From positions 36,229,846 through 36,293,845 of the forward strand of contig NW_023998415.1 in the NCBI RefSeq assembly GCF_014805625.2: a DNA stretch of 64,000 nucleotides. Direction: 5' to 3'. The first letter of the stretch is position 1. The number at the start of each line of letters is the position of its first letter. Both the position numbers and the translations under genes were made by a program. Shown in pieces: positions 14,275-24,445 of this stretch. Under the pieces are notes generated by a model. It made no database searches. It worked only from the letters and a program-made list of their open reading frames with translations, and was not told the origin of the DNA. Source of the stretch: Glossina fuscipes. Taxonomy: Eukaryota; Arthropoda; Insecta; Diptera; Glossinidae.

Positions 14275-15523
14275 GTATTATAATTTCGTTCTTTTAATTC
14301 GAAATGTAATAACAAAGACAAAGGGAAAAAGGTAAACGAAAAAGAAAAATTCTCATACAATAGATTTATATGTATGCACTGCGTTCGCTGTTAAGCCGAA
14401 CAAGCAAATGTAACTGTTATGCATGATTTCATTTTAAACGAGTGTCTTATTTTTCTATTTTGGCAGAAAATCGTATTAAAAAATTTACCTTAACTGATCT
14501 TTTAAATCAAGCTTGACATTACACTACTAGCACATACTCGCACTCACGCTTACATGTTAAATAAAGTTCAGAGAAATAATCGACTGCTTTACAGGCCAAA
14601 CAAATTGATCATTTTGTATCACAACAATAACAACACAGATCGCATAATATCTTTCTTTATGTACATATTATGTACATATGTCGGTATTTTATTAAGTGTG
14701 AGTAGGTGTGTATGTATATAGTACAAAAAAAAAAAAAAAAAAAATCCAAAAAAAAAAAATAAATAAATAAATAAAAGAAAGAAAGAATAATAATAAATAA
14801 AAGAAAAAAAAAGCACAAAAAAAAAAAAAAGAAATGATCACACGATCACTGACAATGTGACCTATGAAACTTAACCTAAAATCAAATTTGCTGCACTGAC
14901 CCTTTGCGGCGGCATCGCCACAGAGTAACAAGATAATTTTCCATAACTAGTTACAAACACATGCATGCATGAGCATGCATACAGTTGGTAACATCACTTT
15001 ATCATATCTATAATCTCACATAATATACGTGTTTCTATGTATATATACATATGTATATACATATATATATATATATATATATTTATATATGTGCATGTGT
15101 GCATGTATGTTTTTGTGCTTTTCAGTAACAGAAACCAACCAACACATCGACAGCATTATCGATCATTTCGTTCATGACTTAGAGTGAGACGAAAAAGTTC
15201 ACAAAAAAAAAATAAAAATAAAAATAAAAATAAAACCAAAAAACTATGAACACATTATTATTTTGTTAAGCTTTAACTTGTTATCGATGTGTCCATGTGT
15301 ATGTATATACGTATTTATGTGTATGTGTGTATCTGCCTGATTAACCATAAACACACATAAACAGGTTGTTTCTGGTCGCATGCATTATTCTTCAACAGTG
15401 ATCTGTTACTTATTGATTTGTCTTTTCTCTCATCTTCAGTTACGAGTCTAATGTAAAGTTCATGCAAAGAAAATTTCGCTTGTAAATTGTTGTAATTGTT
15501 GTTGCTATTATTGTATTTATGTT

Positions 15524-15561
<38 letters not shown>
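15524..15561. repeat. (TTG)n microsatellite
   Basis: This is a pure TTG run of about 12 units preceded by imperfect ATTG units. Confidence 0.95.
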
Positions 15562-17469
15562 CTTTACATAAAATTCAAGAAGACATAATGTCACAGTTTA
15601 TTGTTTAGATCGCATTGCAGTCAATAGGTAAATGTTAGCCATAATAATAAACCCAATAGGAAATCTACGGCGAAAAGAAAGCGAGAGAAAGTCGTAGATG
15701 AAAGCAAAAATTCGAATAAATATAAGTGCAGAAGCCTTTCAACTATTAAATCATTAAACAAAAAAGAAATCACATACGCGTTAATGCGAGTTACTTCAAT
15801 CATTTTATCATTTTCTTGCTTTCATTATTTTCAAATGACCTCATCGCCGATCTGAATGAATATATCTTCATATTCATTAGTTCGGCTAGTTTTAGTTGCA
15901 AATGCTACGAGTTTACGTACGTCTTGCAATGATTGATTTGAAAAATGAACAAAAAAAAACTTTTATTTTCCCAGATTTGATACTTTTTCTTTATACGCAT
16001 CATCAAAGCCCGTCGATGTATTAGACTTGTCTTTCCGTATTGTTATATCCAAGCATATGCAATGGACCCTATGAGATAAATCTGGTGCTTGTAATTAATT
16101 TTTTGGATCGATTTATTTCTGTTCTCTTTTGCCGTGTATTTGCTTTAGAATGTCGACAATGTTATGCCTGATTAGGCATAGCTCGACCGCAACCATAACA
16201 GCAAAAGATAAGAAAGCCTAAATTAGAACCTTTAGGAGATATTTAACTATCACTTAATACAAATATATCTTAGATAAATGTTTAATATAAATATTAGTTT
16301 CAATCGAATAACTGATATAAGATATATTATCTAATTGTTACCTAATGCTTGGAGACAAAGTCTCTACAATGTTATATAGAGGTCTGCAATGAAAATGTTT
16401 ATTTCTCAGGCACCTGACGAGACACGGTTAGCGGGGTAAGATGCCCTCTCTCCATCTGTCAGGACTTAAGACAATTCTCCTTTCATTTTAAGTCGTGAAC
16501 CTCTATCTATCTAATGCTTCAGTATCAGAACCACAATCGTCACCAAACTCACTGAAAGATCGTTTGCATAAAACGCAGGCCACAAATTGTTATCCTATCT
16601 TTTAACATAGACTTTCAAAATCCACGGGAATATATTAGTGCAGCCCGCGACCATACACGCAGTCTAAATACTACTTCCCCCACGATTCCAAACCAATCAA
16701 CCCAAGCTGTTCTTCCGATATCATTGGCCCCCCTAGCAGGCTGATTATAAAAGGACGATGTTTGCCTGAACATGTAGGAACTTGTTCTTGATAGACTGAT
16801 TGCATTCAGACTTCTCGAGAACTGATTTGCGATTGGTAGATAGTAAAAATAGTATGAAAAACGAATAAAGCATAAAACAAACAAAACCAAAAACCAAACC
16901 TAAGCGCCACTTGCCATGTAAGCGCAATTGCTTCTGCACTTTATTGCTCCGTAATAATGACATATCTCATAAAGAGTATTTAGAATTGCATATGAAATAT
17001 ATGCATACACGTCTACAAAATGAATGTTATACCTGACCGATATATAAGAAAAATATATATAGACATTTGATAACAAAATAAGCAAACCATTGCGTAAGTG
17101 AAATGAAGCAAACGAGTTTTAATTATCATACGGGAGATAGAAAAATCAATTTCGAATCGAAAATTTCGACTTATGGCCTGCATGAAACGAGAAAGTTTAG
17201 AATATAAAGTCCAACGTTTTAGGCAAAATGTTTAGGACACGATTTTCACCTTTCGATCAATAACCAGTCATCGAACGGACGCGCTTCTTGCTTAAAAACT
17301 ATCAAGTGTACGATAGTATTTTCAAACATTTTTCAATCTCAATTCTAACTAAGTGTAACTTAAATCATCTTTCGTGAGTTTATCTTATTTATTCAGATCC
17401 TTTTGAAATAAGTTGGTATCAGTGTATTGTGATTTTTAGGATAGTGTGTATGGGGTTTATTTACAAAAT

Positions 17470-17675
17470 TAGGAAATCTATCCGCCTGAGTGGCCGAGTG
17501 GGGAAGAGTCTCGACTAACAACTCAATGGTCGTGGGTTGAAATCTCAAGTGCGTTAGAGTTTTTAACAAAGCCGGAAGCTTTAGATACTAGTGCTTTAAG
17601 GCTCTAGTTTTAGAATTGATTCTCTGATCATATTTGTAATAATAATAATAATAATAATAATAATAGGAAATCTAT
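17470..17675 (+). mobile_element. SINE copy 2: tRNA-derived head, AAT tail, perfect 12-bp target duplication
   Basis: A 182-bp element (17482-17663) is bracketed by identical TAGGAAATCTAT copies at 17470-17481 and 17664-17675, the signature of target-primed retrotransposition. The head reads CCGCCTGAG, then TGGCCGAGTGG, which matches the polymerase III A-box of class II (Ser/Leu-type) tRNAs. A B-box-like GGGTTGAAATCTC follows about 35 bp later, then AAGTGCGTTAGAG and a short tRNA-unrelated body. The 3' end is an (AAT)n tail of about nine units at 17637-17663. It shares CAACTCAATG, TCGTGGGTT and TAGAGTTTTTAA with the copy at 30274. No protein is encoded, so movement would need a LINE partner. 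Its tail differs from the AATA tail of the LINE at 46642, so that LINE is not an obvious partner. Confidence 0.85.
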
Positions 17676-18149
17676 TTACAAATCATATGCAGAGGAACAC
17701 TTGTATTTACAACGTCGTAATTCTCGTTCAAGTGACTCGGATTCCGTAAATATTCTGCTTATATACCCACCCCTTCACCAGCAAGTTATCATTACCTGTT
17801 AATCCATTTTTCGCCAGCTGCATGACACAGGCAAAGCGCCTGCTTCCCCTCTCTTTAGAATTGTTGTTTCTTAGAAAATCATTGAATTTTCACGAAACCT
17901 CAAATCATTAAATATAAGATTTTTATAACAGACAGTATTTTGGAAATTTCCTATTCGCCTAATAAATCCCCCAACTAACAATAACCGCCAAGCAACAACA
18001 AGTGCAAGTAGCTCAGTTCACAGAGAAAATGAAAATAAACTAAAGTAAATTCTTAAAAAATTCCTCCTCCGTTAAAATGTCGCCTCTTATGATCGACTTA
18101 TAATCGCTTTATTTTTCACATCACAAAACAAGACAGTCAGCAACGTTTT

Positions 18150-18160
18150 CTCTTTCTTTC

Positions 18161-18195
<35 letters not shown>

Positions 18196-18198
18196 TTC
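18150..18198. repeat. (CT)n microsatellite
   Basis: A TTTC-rich start grades into a pure CT run. Confidence 0.9.
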
Positions 18199-18661
18199 TG
18201 TGTTTTCTCATAAGTATCCTCAATACAATGTTGTAACAAGTAAAAATACATATATATATTTGTTGTTGTTGTTGTTGTTGTTATTGTTATTTACTTTAAT
18301 AATGACGCGCACGTTTAGTGGTTTTTCTTCTTTTTTGTCCGCACCGATCAGGTCAGTTAATAAGGTTAAAGTAAGGTTTTCAGTCTCGGTTGATTTTCTA
18401 TGCAACCAAAGAACAACTGACTGAAAGATTGCCATTACATGCAATGTTATCATAGATCATTTTATGCCCAAAATTATTTGATTTCATGGATATCCGTCTG
18501 TAAAATGCAGTCAACAAAAATTATACTTACCTTGCGAACTTCTCCTCTTTGCATTAACTATTATAATAACAGATTATAATAAATATGTCAGACATTTTGC
18601 AGCACATAGGAGTAGGCGTTGAAGTTTTACTTAGTTAAAGAAATGTAAAAAAAAAAAAAAA

Positions 18662-18671
18662 NNNNNNNNNN
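18662..18671. other. Assembly gap (10 N) between poly-A and poly-T
   Basis: Ten N follow a run of about 17 A and precede about 12 T. The true length and content are unknown. The A-to-T change across the gap may mark an unresolved inverted structure or simply a sequencing stop in homopolymers. Confidence 0.95.
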
Positions 18672-18807
18672 TTTTTTTTTTTTGCTTAGCGTATGTTGAT
18701 CAACAAAAACAAATAAGAAGAAGAAGAAGAAGAAGACGAAGATGAAAAGTAAAACAGATACTAAGAGTCAAAATCTTTACAACACAAACACACGTGTTTG
18801 CTGTGTG

Positions 18808-18808
<1 letters not shown>

Positions 18809-18846
<38 letters not shown>
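18809..18846. repeat. (TG)n microsatellite
   Basis: A nearly pure GT run of about 18 units. Confidence 0.95.
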
Positions 18847-18848
<2 letters not shown>

Positions 18849-19987
18849 GTTTTAACGAAAACAGGTTTCTTTGCTTAACTCTTTTTATATTTGTTAACAA
18901 CACACAGAAAACAACAACTTTTGGGAAAATATGTTAATTTCACTTTTATTAAAGCATCCTTAACGTAAAAACGATATCAACACACATTGAATATATCTGA
19001 ATCTTTTGAAATTGTTTTTTTATTAAAAAGTATTTTTGCAAGTTTTTTTTTGTTTTTTTTTTTTTTGTTTTTCAATTTCTAGAGCTTCAAATATTTTAAA
19101 TATTTTTTAAAAAATCAAAAAAAAAAAAACAAAAAAAAAACAACGAAAAAAAAAGCGCTGCATGCCATACTTTTACACACTTTCGCGTTTTAAAGGCAAC
19201 TGAGGCTTATGCCATACAAACACCAATGTCTGATGTATGCCCGAAATTTTGGGAAGAAATCAACAATTTCAATGCAAAGGATTTATTCGCATACCTAATT
19301 ATATAAATTTATTGAAATTAACGGTGGCAAAACTAAGCCGCTCAATAATCCACCTTAGCAGGCGGTGGTAAGATCAATTAGTTGGATACTTGCCTAATTG
19401 GATCAGATAAAAATCCTCATAACAAATATTCGAATCAACTATCGAGCTGAGCTAATCGTAGGCATTAAAATGATTTATTAATGGAAACAGAAGAAAAAAA
19501 GTTATTTTTAAATTATATACATTTATAAATGTAGGTATCTGGTCACCTTAATTCAAAAGATTTAAGAAATGATGCGATTTATTACATTGTTACGTTGCGT
19601 CTACATTAGCAACCAAAGCAATACCGAGAGTTTGCATAGGCAATAAGTTGTTTTGTATTAATAACTTGCTCCGTGATAAAATATAGAATAGGAGGTTGAA
19701 AAATTAAATGTTTTATTATATTACTTCTTTATTATACTACTTCGTATTTTTAATAATATTAATTACAAATTTAGTTAGCTTTTTATATAAATTTTTTTTT
19801 TTTTATTTAAATTACGTAAGAGATAAGATAGGTAATATTAAGAAAATTATTGCGTGTAACAGTTGCAATTGAATAAGTTCTCCTCGTCCTATAATAGTAT
19901 TATTAAAACTTAAAATCATTAACTTGATTCATTTGTATTATTGAAAGTTTGATATTATTTATTAATCTGACTTTATCATACCTCTTG

Positions 19988-20700
19988 CACCCTACACCGT
20001 TTACGGTGCAAGGTATATTAAGTTAGTGCCGAAGTATGTCACATCGAGAAGGGCTTTTAATTGGCCCATCTTTTATTATACCGATCGATTCAGAATCATA
20101 AGCTGAATTCACCTAAGCCTGCCTGCCCGCCTAATGGCGGTCTATGTAAATTTGTGTTCAAGCTATAGATCGGTTATTGTGATGAAATTTGGTACAGTGA
20201 CGTGTTTTGGATTCAAGCATGAAAGTTTAAAAATGCGCTGGATCAGTCCATTTTTTCGACAACTCCCCATAGGATGGCCTATTCTAAAAAGTTGTTATAT
20301 CGAAAAAAAGTTGCAATTTTCAAAATTTCTCGGTAAAATTGGCCAAGTAGCATTCCAAATTAGTATAAAAGCTTTGCAGCGGCTGAGGCAATTTTTCAAC
20401 CCTCCTCACATATAGCGAAAACTGAAGTTTATTCGACAAAGAGATATAATTGTCAATGTTTCATGATGAAAATTATATCGTAATAATGATTTAACATGAC
20501 CAACTCGGCCTATATTTTGGATCTTATCCTAAAAAGGATTTTCACGAAAATTGATCCTTTGTAAAGCAAAAAAGTCTACGTTTTAAGGTGTGGTGATGAA
20601 AATTGACCCACAGTAGTAATTTCATACAAAAACAAGATATGTGTTAAACGGTGTGGTACAAAAAAATAGAAGGTCGGCTTTACCCGACTGCAATGTTCTT
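19988..20700 (-). repeat. Dispersed family B element, near-complete copy, minus strand
   Basis: Read on the minus strand it begins AAGAACATTGCAGTCGGGTA, continues with GGGTCAATTTTCATC, an AGGATTTTCAC-type segment (GTGAAAATCC on the minus strand) and GGCCGAGT, and ends in TATACCTTGCACCGTAAACG then GGTGTAGGGTGCAAG. The order matches the copy at 22565-23232, which lies in the opposite orientation 1.86 kb away. The terminal part can fold into a short hairpin (CACCG with CGGTG). It has no coding capacity; an apparent 93-residue frame inside it (20134-20415) is a chance opening in the repeat. Confidence 0.75.
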
Positions 20701-22176
20701 AGTCGTTGTTGTTGTTGTTGTTTTTTTTTTTTTTAATATGTACTTTATACTTGAATGCTTAACTATTAAAAATTGCGTAAGATGCGTATATAATATAATA
20801 AAAATAAAAAAAAAGTAATAAAAAATAAATATATTTTTACTTTTCAATTTTATGAAGAGAAAAAAAAAAAAAATGTTAATATAAAAAATTGTTTAGCTTG
20901 AAAGCTTTTCATTTCCATTTTTTCCTTTGAATTGCTGCGAATAAAATTCTATTTCTGAGAGGCAAAATTTAGTTTACTGTGTCGTTTGCGTTGCATTCAT
21001 TCAGCTTCATGATGCTCTGCTTGCCCTGCTTCCGTGACTTTCATTTTCTTTACATAATTTGTAGACTTTTCGTTTTGCTACCAGTTTGAAAATGATTTAA
21101 AAAAGCGCGCACTTGCCCCTATAATCAAAAATATGTAAGCATATGCTTAGGTTGAACCGATGCAAATACTACTGATAAAGACACCTGCGTTGGCAATGGC
21201 TGGGATAGTTTAAAAATTCAAATTCGTTACAAAATGGCTCTGAATCGTTTAGCTTTATTATGACGTTAGCACGTCAACGTTGACAGTGAAATATAATTTC
21301 TCTACTATTGAGAGGGGATTGCGGAGATTGTTTAGAATTTTTATTACATAAAACCATAAGCAGAATTGTTGTTCTATAATTTTGAATGCATACAAATTTG
21401 TTTTCATTCTTTTTGATTTCAATTTTGTATCACTTGAATAAAAATAAAAAAAGCTAAGCAAAAATAGAAAATGCAAAGCATAAATATAAAACAAAATCAA
21501 AAATAAAAAAAAAGGAAAACAAATTATGTTATTATTATTTTTTTGATTTAGATGTTCAGTTAAGATGGACTAAGTCGCGTGATTTACAGTTTCAGCGTAA
21601 GCTCCGTTAGCTCACTCGGTAGAGCATCAAGCCTTCTTATTACCATTTGTCATAAAGTGCATGCATACACAACCCTAGTTTTTTGATATGTCTTGGAAGC
21701 CGTTGAAAACTAGCAGAAAAACCTAATTCCATTACCGTGTTCAGGATTGATTACCCATATTGCCATGTGAACGGAAAAATTGGTCGATGCTTCAATTCTA
21801 TGTCATAGAAATTGTAATAGATAGCATCCGCAGAGTTCACACAACTTTTTCATATGTGACAAAACGGTTTAAAATTAGTTCTCGAGATACCACGTAAGCT
21901 AGTTTATTGCAATAAAAAGCTGAGGTCTCTAATGTTACGTTAGTATGTTTCTCAGCTGACCAGTGCAATGGGTGCGTCGTCATTAATGGTGAACTTTAAT
22001 GGTAAACAGTACTTCTTGAGAAGGTTCATAAAAATATTGGATGGGCCGAACAGATTGTTGCAGTCAAGAAGGAGGATGGTTAGCTCATCAGACGTAGAAA
22101 TTTATTGCCTTATTACTAGATCGGTCATATAAGTTTGTCACGAGTACTTTAAACCCTCCAAAAGAGTGTTGAGAGG
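20701..22176. other. Spacer between inverted family B copies
   Basis: No gene was recognised. It holds a short TTG run and poly-T tract at 20706-20734, AT-rich DNA, and a tRNA-like 5' half at 21601. The right part may include the unreadable N-terminal portion of the Tc1 relic that follows. Confidence 0.5.
21601..21630 (+). pseudogene. tRNA 5'-half-like fragment
   Basis: GCTCCGTTAGCTCACTCGGT followed by AGAGCAT is what a tRNA acceptor strand and D-arm with A-box look like (TTAGCTCAGTCGGTAGAGC in many Lys/Ile/Arg-type tRNAs). No anticodon stem or B-box could be found downstream, so this is not a functional tRNA gene. It may be a truncated tRNA pseudogene or the head of a different tRNA-derived repeat. 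Confidence 0.5.
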
Positions 22177-22564
22177 CACGGAACGGAGGTACAAAAACCT
22201 CTCCTGTTTCTGATAATCGCATTATAATTTTGGTAAAGCGAGATCCCTTCAGGTCTAAAGCCATTTCCAATGAAATTGCGAACGCTTTACCATCCCATAC
22301 TCGTCCGGTCGTCAACGCCTATTAGCTGCTAATTTATCACAAAGACTAGATCGGGCAATTCCTTTGCTCAGAAATGTTAATTTGGCGAAGAGGAAAGGCT
22401 TTGCTTTAGTCCATAAAAATTGGTGCAAATCAGAAGACGGAGAAAGGCATGAAAATATACTTTTGAACCATAAAATAAAAATGAATTTTTACTTGAAAAT
22501 GATGCGGGCAGGAATCTGCTTCGGTCAAAAGGAAAAAAATTCCACAGTGCATTTACAAAGAAAG
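22177..22564 (+). pseudogene. Tc1-like transposase relic, part 1 (DNA-binding end and start of DDE domain)
   Basis: Two frames joined by a frameshift near 22325-22355 read as a Tc1 family transposase. The first carries GGTKTSPVSDNRIIILVKRD then PFRSKAISNEI, which fits the end of the paired-like DNA-binding region (usual pattern GRPR-x-T, then LVKRDPF-x-S-x-x-I-x-x-E). The second carries PLLRNVNLAKRKGFALVHKN-W and continues through the position of the first catalytic aspartate. The usual DES motif there reads NHK, so that residue is lost. The relic breaks off at HLQR exactly where a family B element begins, and continues at 23236. It is inactive: frameshifted, mutated and split. Minus-strand frames over this region are shadows. 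Confidence 0.75.
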
Positions 22565-23235
22565 TAAGAACATTATTGTCGGGGAAGGCCGACTATTTAA
22601 GACCTTACATCACATTGTCTTACACATGTCTTAATATTGCATGAAATTACTATTATGGGTCAATTTTCATCCCACGTATTAATACTTAGACTTTTCTGCT
22701 CTACAAACAACAGAGTTTCGTGAAAATCCTTATTAGGGTAACATCTACGAAATAGGCCGAGATGGTCCAAATTTGGTACAGTTAATTTTTTCATGTTAAA
22801 TTGCTTTTATGATACAATTTTCGTCGTGAGGCATTGGCAATTATATCTTTTTGTTGTATGAGCTTTAGTTTTGGCCCCAGTCGATCCAAAGTTTTCGCAT
22901 CGAAATACTACTACTTAGCCACTTTTGCCGAGAAATTTTGAAAATTACAATTTTTTCCTATCTAATGAGTTTTCAGAATAGGAAGTGATATGGGGAGCGG
23001 TTGAAAAAGTGAACCAAAGCGAAAAATTTTCAACAGCGTTTGTCCTTGGCGTAAAGCAGGTAAATCTCATCATCAAAATATCTCAAAAATTCCGACTTGT
23101 AGCTTGAACACGAATTATCACGGACAGACAGGCGATCGGTATAATAAAAGATGGGTCCAGCTTAAACTCTTTTGGTTGCATACGACCGCACTAAGTTAAT
23201 ATACCCTGTACGACAAGTGGTGTAGGGATTAAAAA
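22565..23235 (+). repeat. Dispersed family B element nested in the Tc1 relic
   Basis: It begins TAAGAACATTATTGTCGGGG with AAGGCCGAC next, as in the copies starting at 26765 and at 20700 (reverse). The body includes GGGTCAATTTTCATC, TTTGGTACAGT and GAGAAATTTTGAAAATTACA. The 3' part has ACGGACAGACAGGC, GGTATAATAAAAGATGG, and a terminal imperfect hairpin TACCCTGTAC/GTGGTGTAGGG. It is about 670 bp and non-coding. Removing it rejoins the flanking transposase frame, so its limits are known to within a few A residues. Confidence 0.85.
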
Positions 23236-23560
23236 CAGAGTCAAGCATGGCGGAGAAAATTCTATGATGTGGGACCACTTTTTTTTTGAGATGGCCGGTC
23301 TGATACACTTTGGGGAAAATACAATGGGTAGATGTGTATGTATTCGTTGGAACCTATACTGTTACAGGCATATGAATATGAACCTTGGGAGAAAACAACG
23401 CGAAAAGGGAAAGACGAAGGAAGGCAGAAATGCAGAAGCGAAATGAATGAACGATTGAGAATTCATCAAAGGCCACAAGCAAGTTTATCGAATAATTTTG
23501 GTAATAATATATTCAAGTTATTTGTCCGTTGAAGGATCGGTCGCCTTTGGCACTGTTATA
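23236..23560 (+). pseudogene. Tc1-like transposase relic, part 2 (middle and end of DDE domain)
   Basis: The frame resumes as RVKHGGENSMMW followed by GENTMGR, matching the Tc1 block VKHGGGS-x-MVWG and the downstream EGTMD. After a frameshift near 23330 another frame reads LEPILLQAYEYEPW, fitting the usual YxDILExxLLPYAxExMPLxW. Beyond about 23450 the match to the D-N-D-P-K-H region is too weak to place the second catalytic residue. Together with 22177-22564 this makes a single insertion split by a later repeat. Confidence 0.7.
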
Positions 23561-24117
23561 ATGAACACGAAATAAATTTTCATTTGCACAATTCCTCTCT
23601 CTTGCCTGCGTCACATAAACTAAAATTGGAACAATCAAGAGCCGGATATCAAAGCTGTTGTCCTTTATTTTTCTTTTTTTATTGCTTTGATAATTTGATA
23701 TCAAAAATCTTTGTTTGTGTGCATCCCCTTTTTGGGTACAAATAAACGTTGTTGTAAACCCTATTTCTAACCTATGGGAGTCAATAAAAGCCGATCTCTC
23801 TGAAATATATTGTAACTGACTAACTGGTAACAACCAGAGTTCTTCTATTGGAGTTCCTTATATTGTTTACGTAACTCTAAAGACCTCTTTTTGTAATTTT
23901 TTACGTGATTACGAGTTTAGTGGTGTGGCATCGTGCTTCTGGACACGATTAGCTATAATTGTATGAAAAGAAATGTAAAGCACTTGAAGGAGTTCATATA
24001 ATGAGAAGACGGGTTTCCGTACATGTACATGATGCGATTTTCGTGTACGAAGCATTACGTAGACATTGAAGAAGAAGAATTTAGCCACTTACAAGGTTTG
24101 GTAAATAATGCTTTTTT
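23561..24117. other. Non-coding stretch between relics
   Basis: No gene was recognised. It may include the decayed 3' end of the Tc1 element and the 3' portion of the LTR retrotransposon on the right. Confidence 0.45.
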
Positions 24118-24445
24118 TTATTTGCGAAATTTTAGCCCGCAATGTTGGTTAGCTCCTTCAGGTCTGTTTCCTTCATTTCTTGGCTTTGTGTAGCAAAATT
24201 GAGTTCGTTTTCTACTAAATGATCCGTTTACGGTGTACTTTCGTGCCTCAGGTCTTTTGCTATTGAAAATCTGTCTCTTTTCAGTCAGAATGCGATTTAC
24301 GTTGTCTCGGGCAAGAAGACGAAAATGATCTCTTTCTACGTCAAATTCATCTCTCACGAATTGTTCAAGTAGCTTTCGTTCGGCTTTAATTCGTGCCTCG
24401 ATTCCAGTTAAGATTTCAAAAGGCGATATGTTTGTACTTCTTGTT
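24118..24445 (-). pseudogene. Ty3/gypsy-like integrase C-terminal relic
   Basis: On the minus strand one frame reads RSTNISPFEILTGIEARIK, then about 20 residues later ERDHFRLLARDNVNRILTEK, then RQIFNSKRPEARKYTVNG and FSRKRTQF. This is the order seen at the C-terminal end of Ty3/gypsy pol: the end of the integrase core (H-R-S-T-x-x-S-P-F-E-L-x-x-G), a helical ER-x-x-L-R-x-x-A-x-x-x-I-x-x-x-Q-x-x-x-x-K-x-x-x-N-x-x-R region, then the K-x-x-G-D-L-V/K-R-T-Q-F strand. The frame is open for about 110 residues, with a stop just upstream. No reverse transcriptase or LTR was found next to it, so only a fragment remains. A BEL/Pao origin is less likely but possible. Confidence 0.65.

Larger units (their letters stand above)
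8401..17469. other. Microsatellite-dense non-coding block
   Basis: Simple repeats are very dense here: ATT (8951-8994, 14240-14273), TTG (11949-11988, 15524-15561), TA (13392-13414, 15068-15085), a GGC/GGT run (11101-11137), TG/TA (11258-11290) and many A or T homopolymers. Every long frame in the block runs through one of these and is rejected. No family A or B repeat was recognised here, unlike the blocks on the right. Long low-complexity stretches like this are typical of fly introns or long 3' UTRs, but nothing here proves either. Confidence 0.6.
17676..19987. other. Non-coding stretch, microsatellites and an assembly gap
   Basis: No gene is supported. It contains CT, TTG, AGA and TG runs, A/T homopolymers, and the first N gap. 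Confidence 0.6.

Noticed and set aside
17482..17560. Functional tRNA-Ser/Leu gene
   Set aside because: The acceptor stem and T-stem do not pair well, and target duplications with an AAT tail show it is a retroposed SINE.
22088..22315. 75-codon minus-strand frame
   Set aside because: It is the shadow of the plus-strand Tc1 transposase relic.
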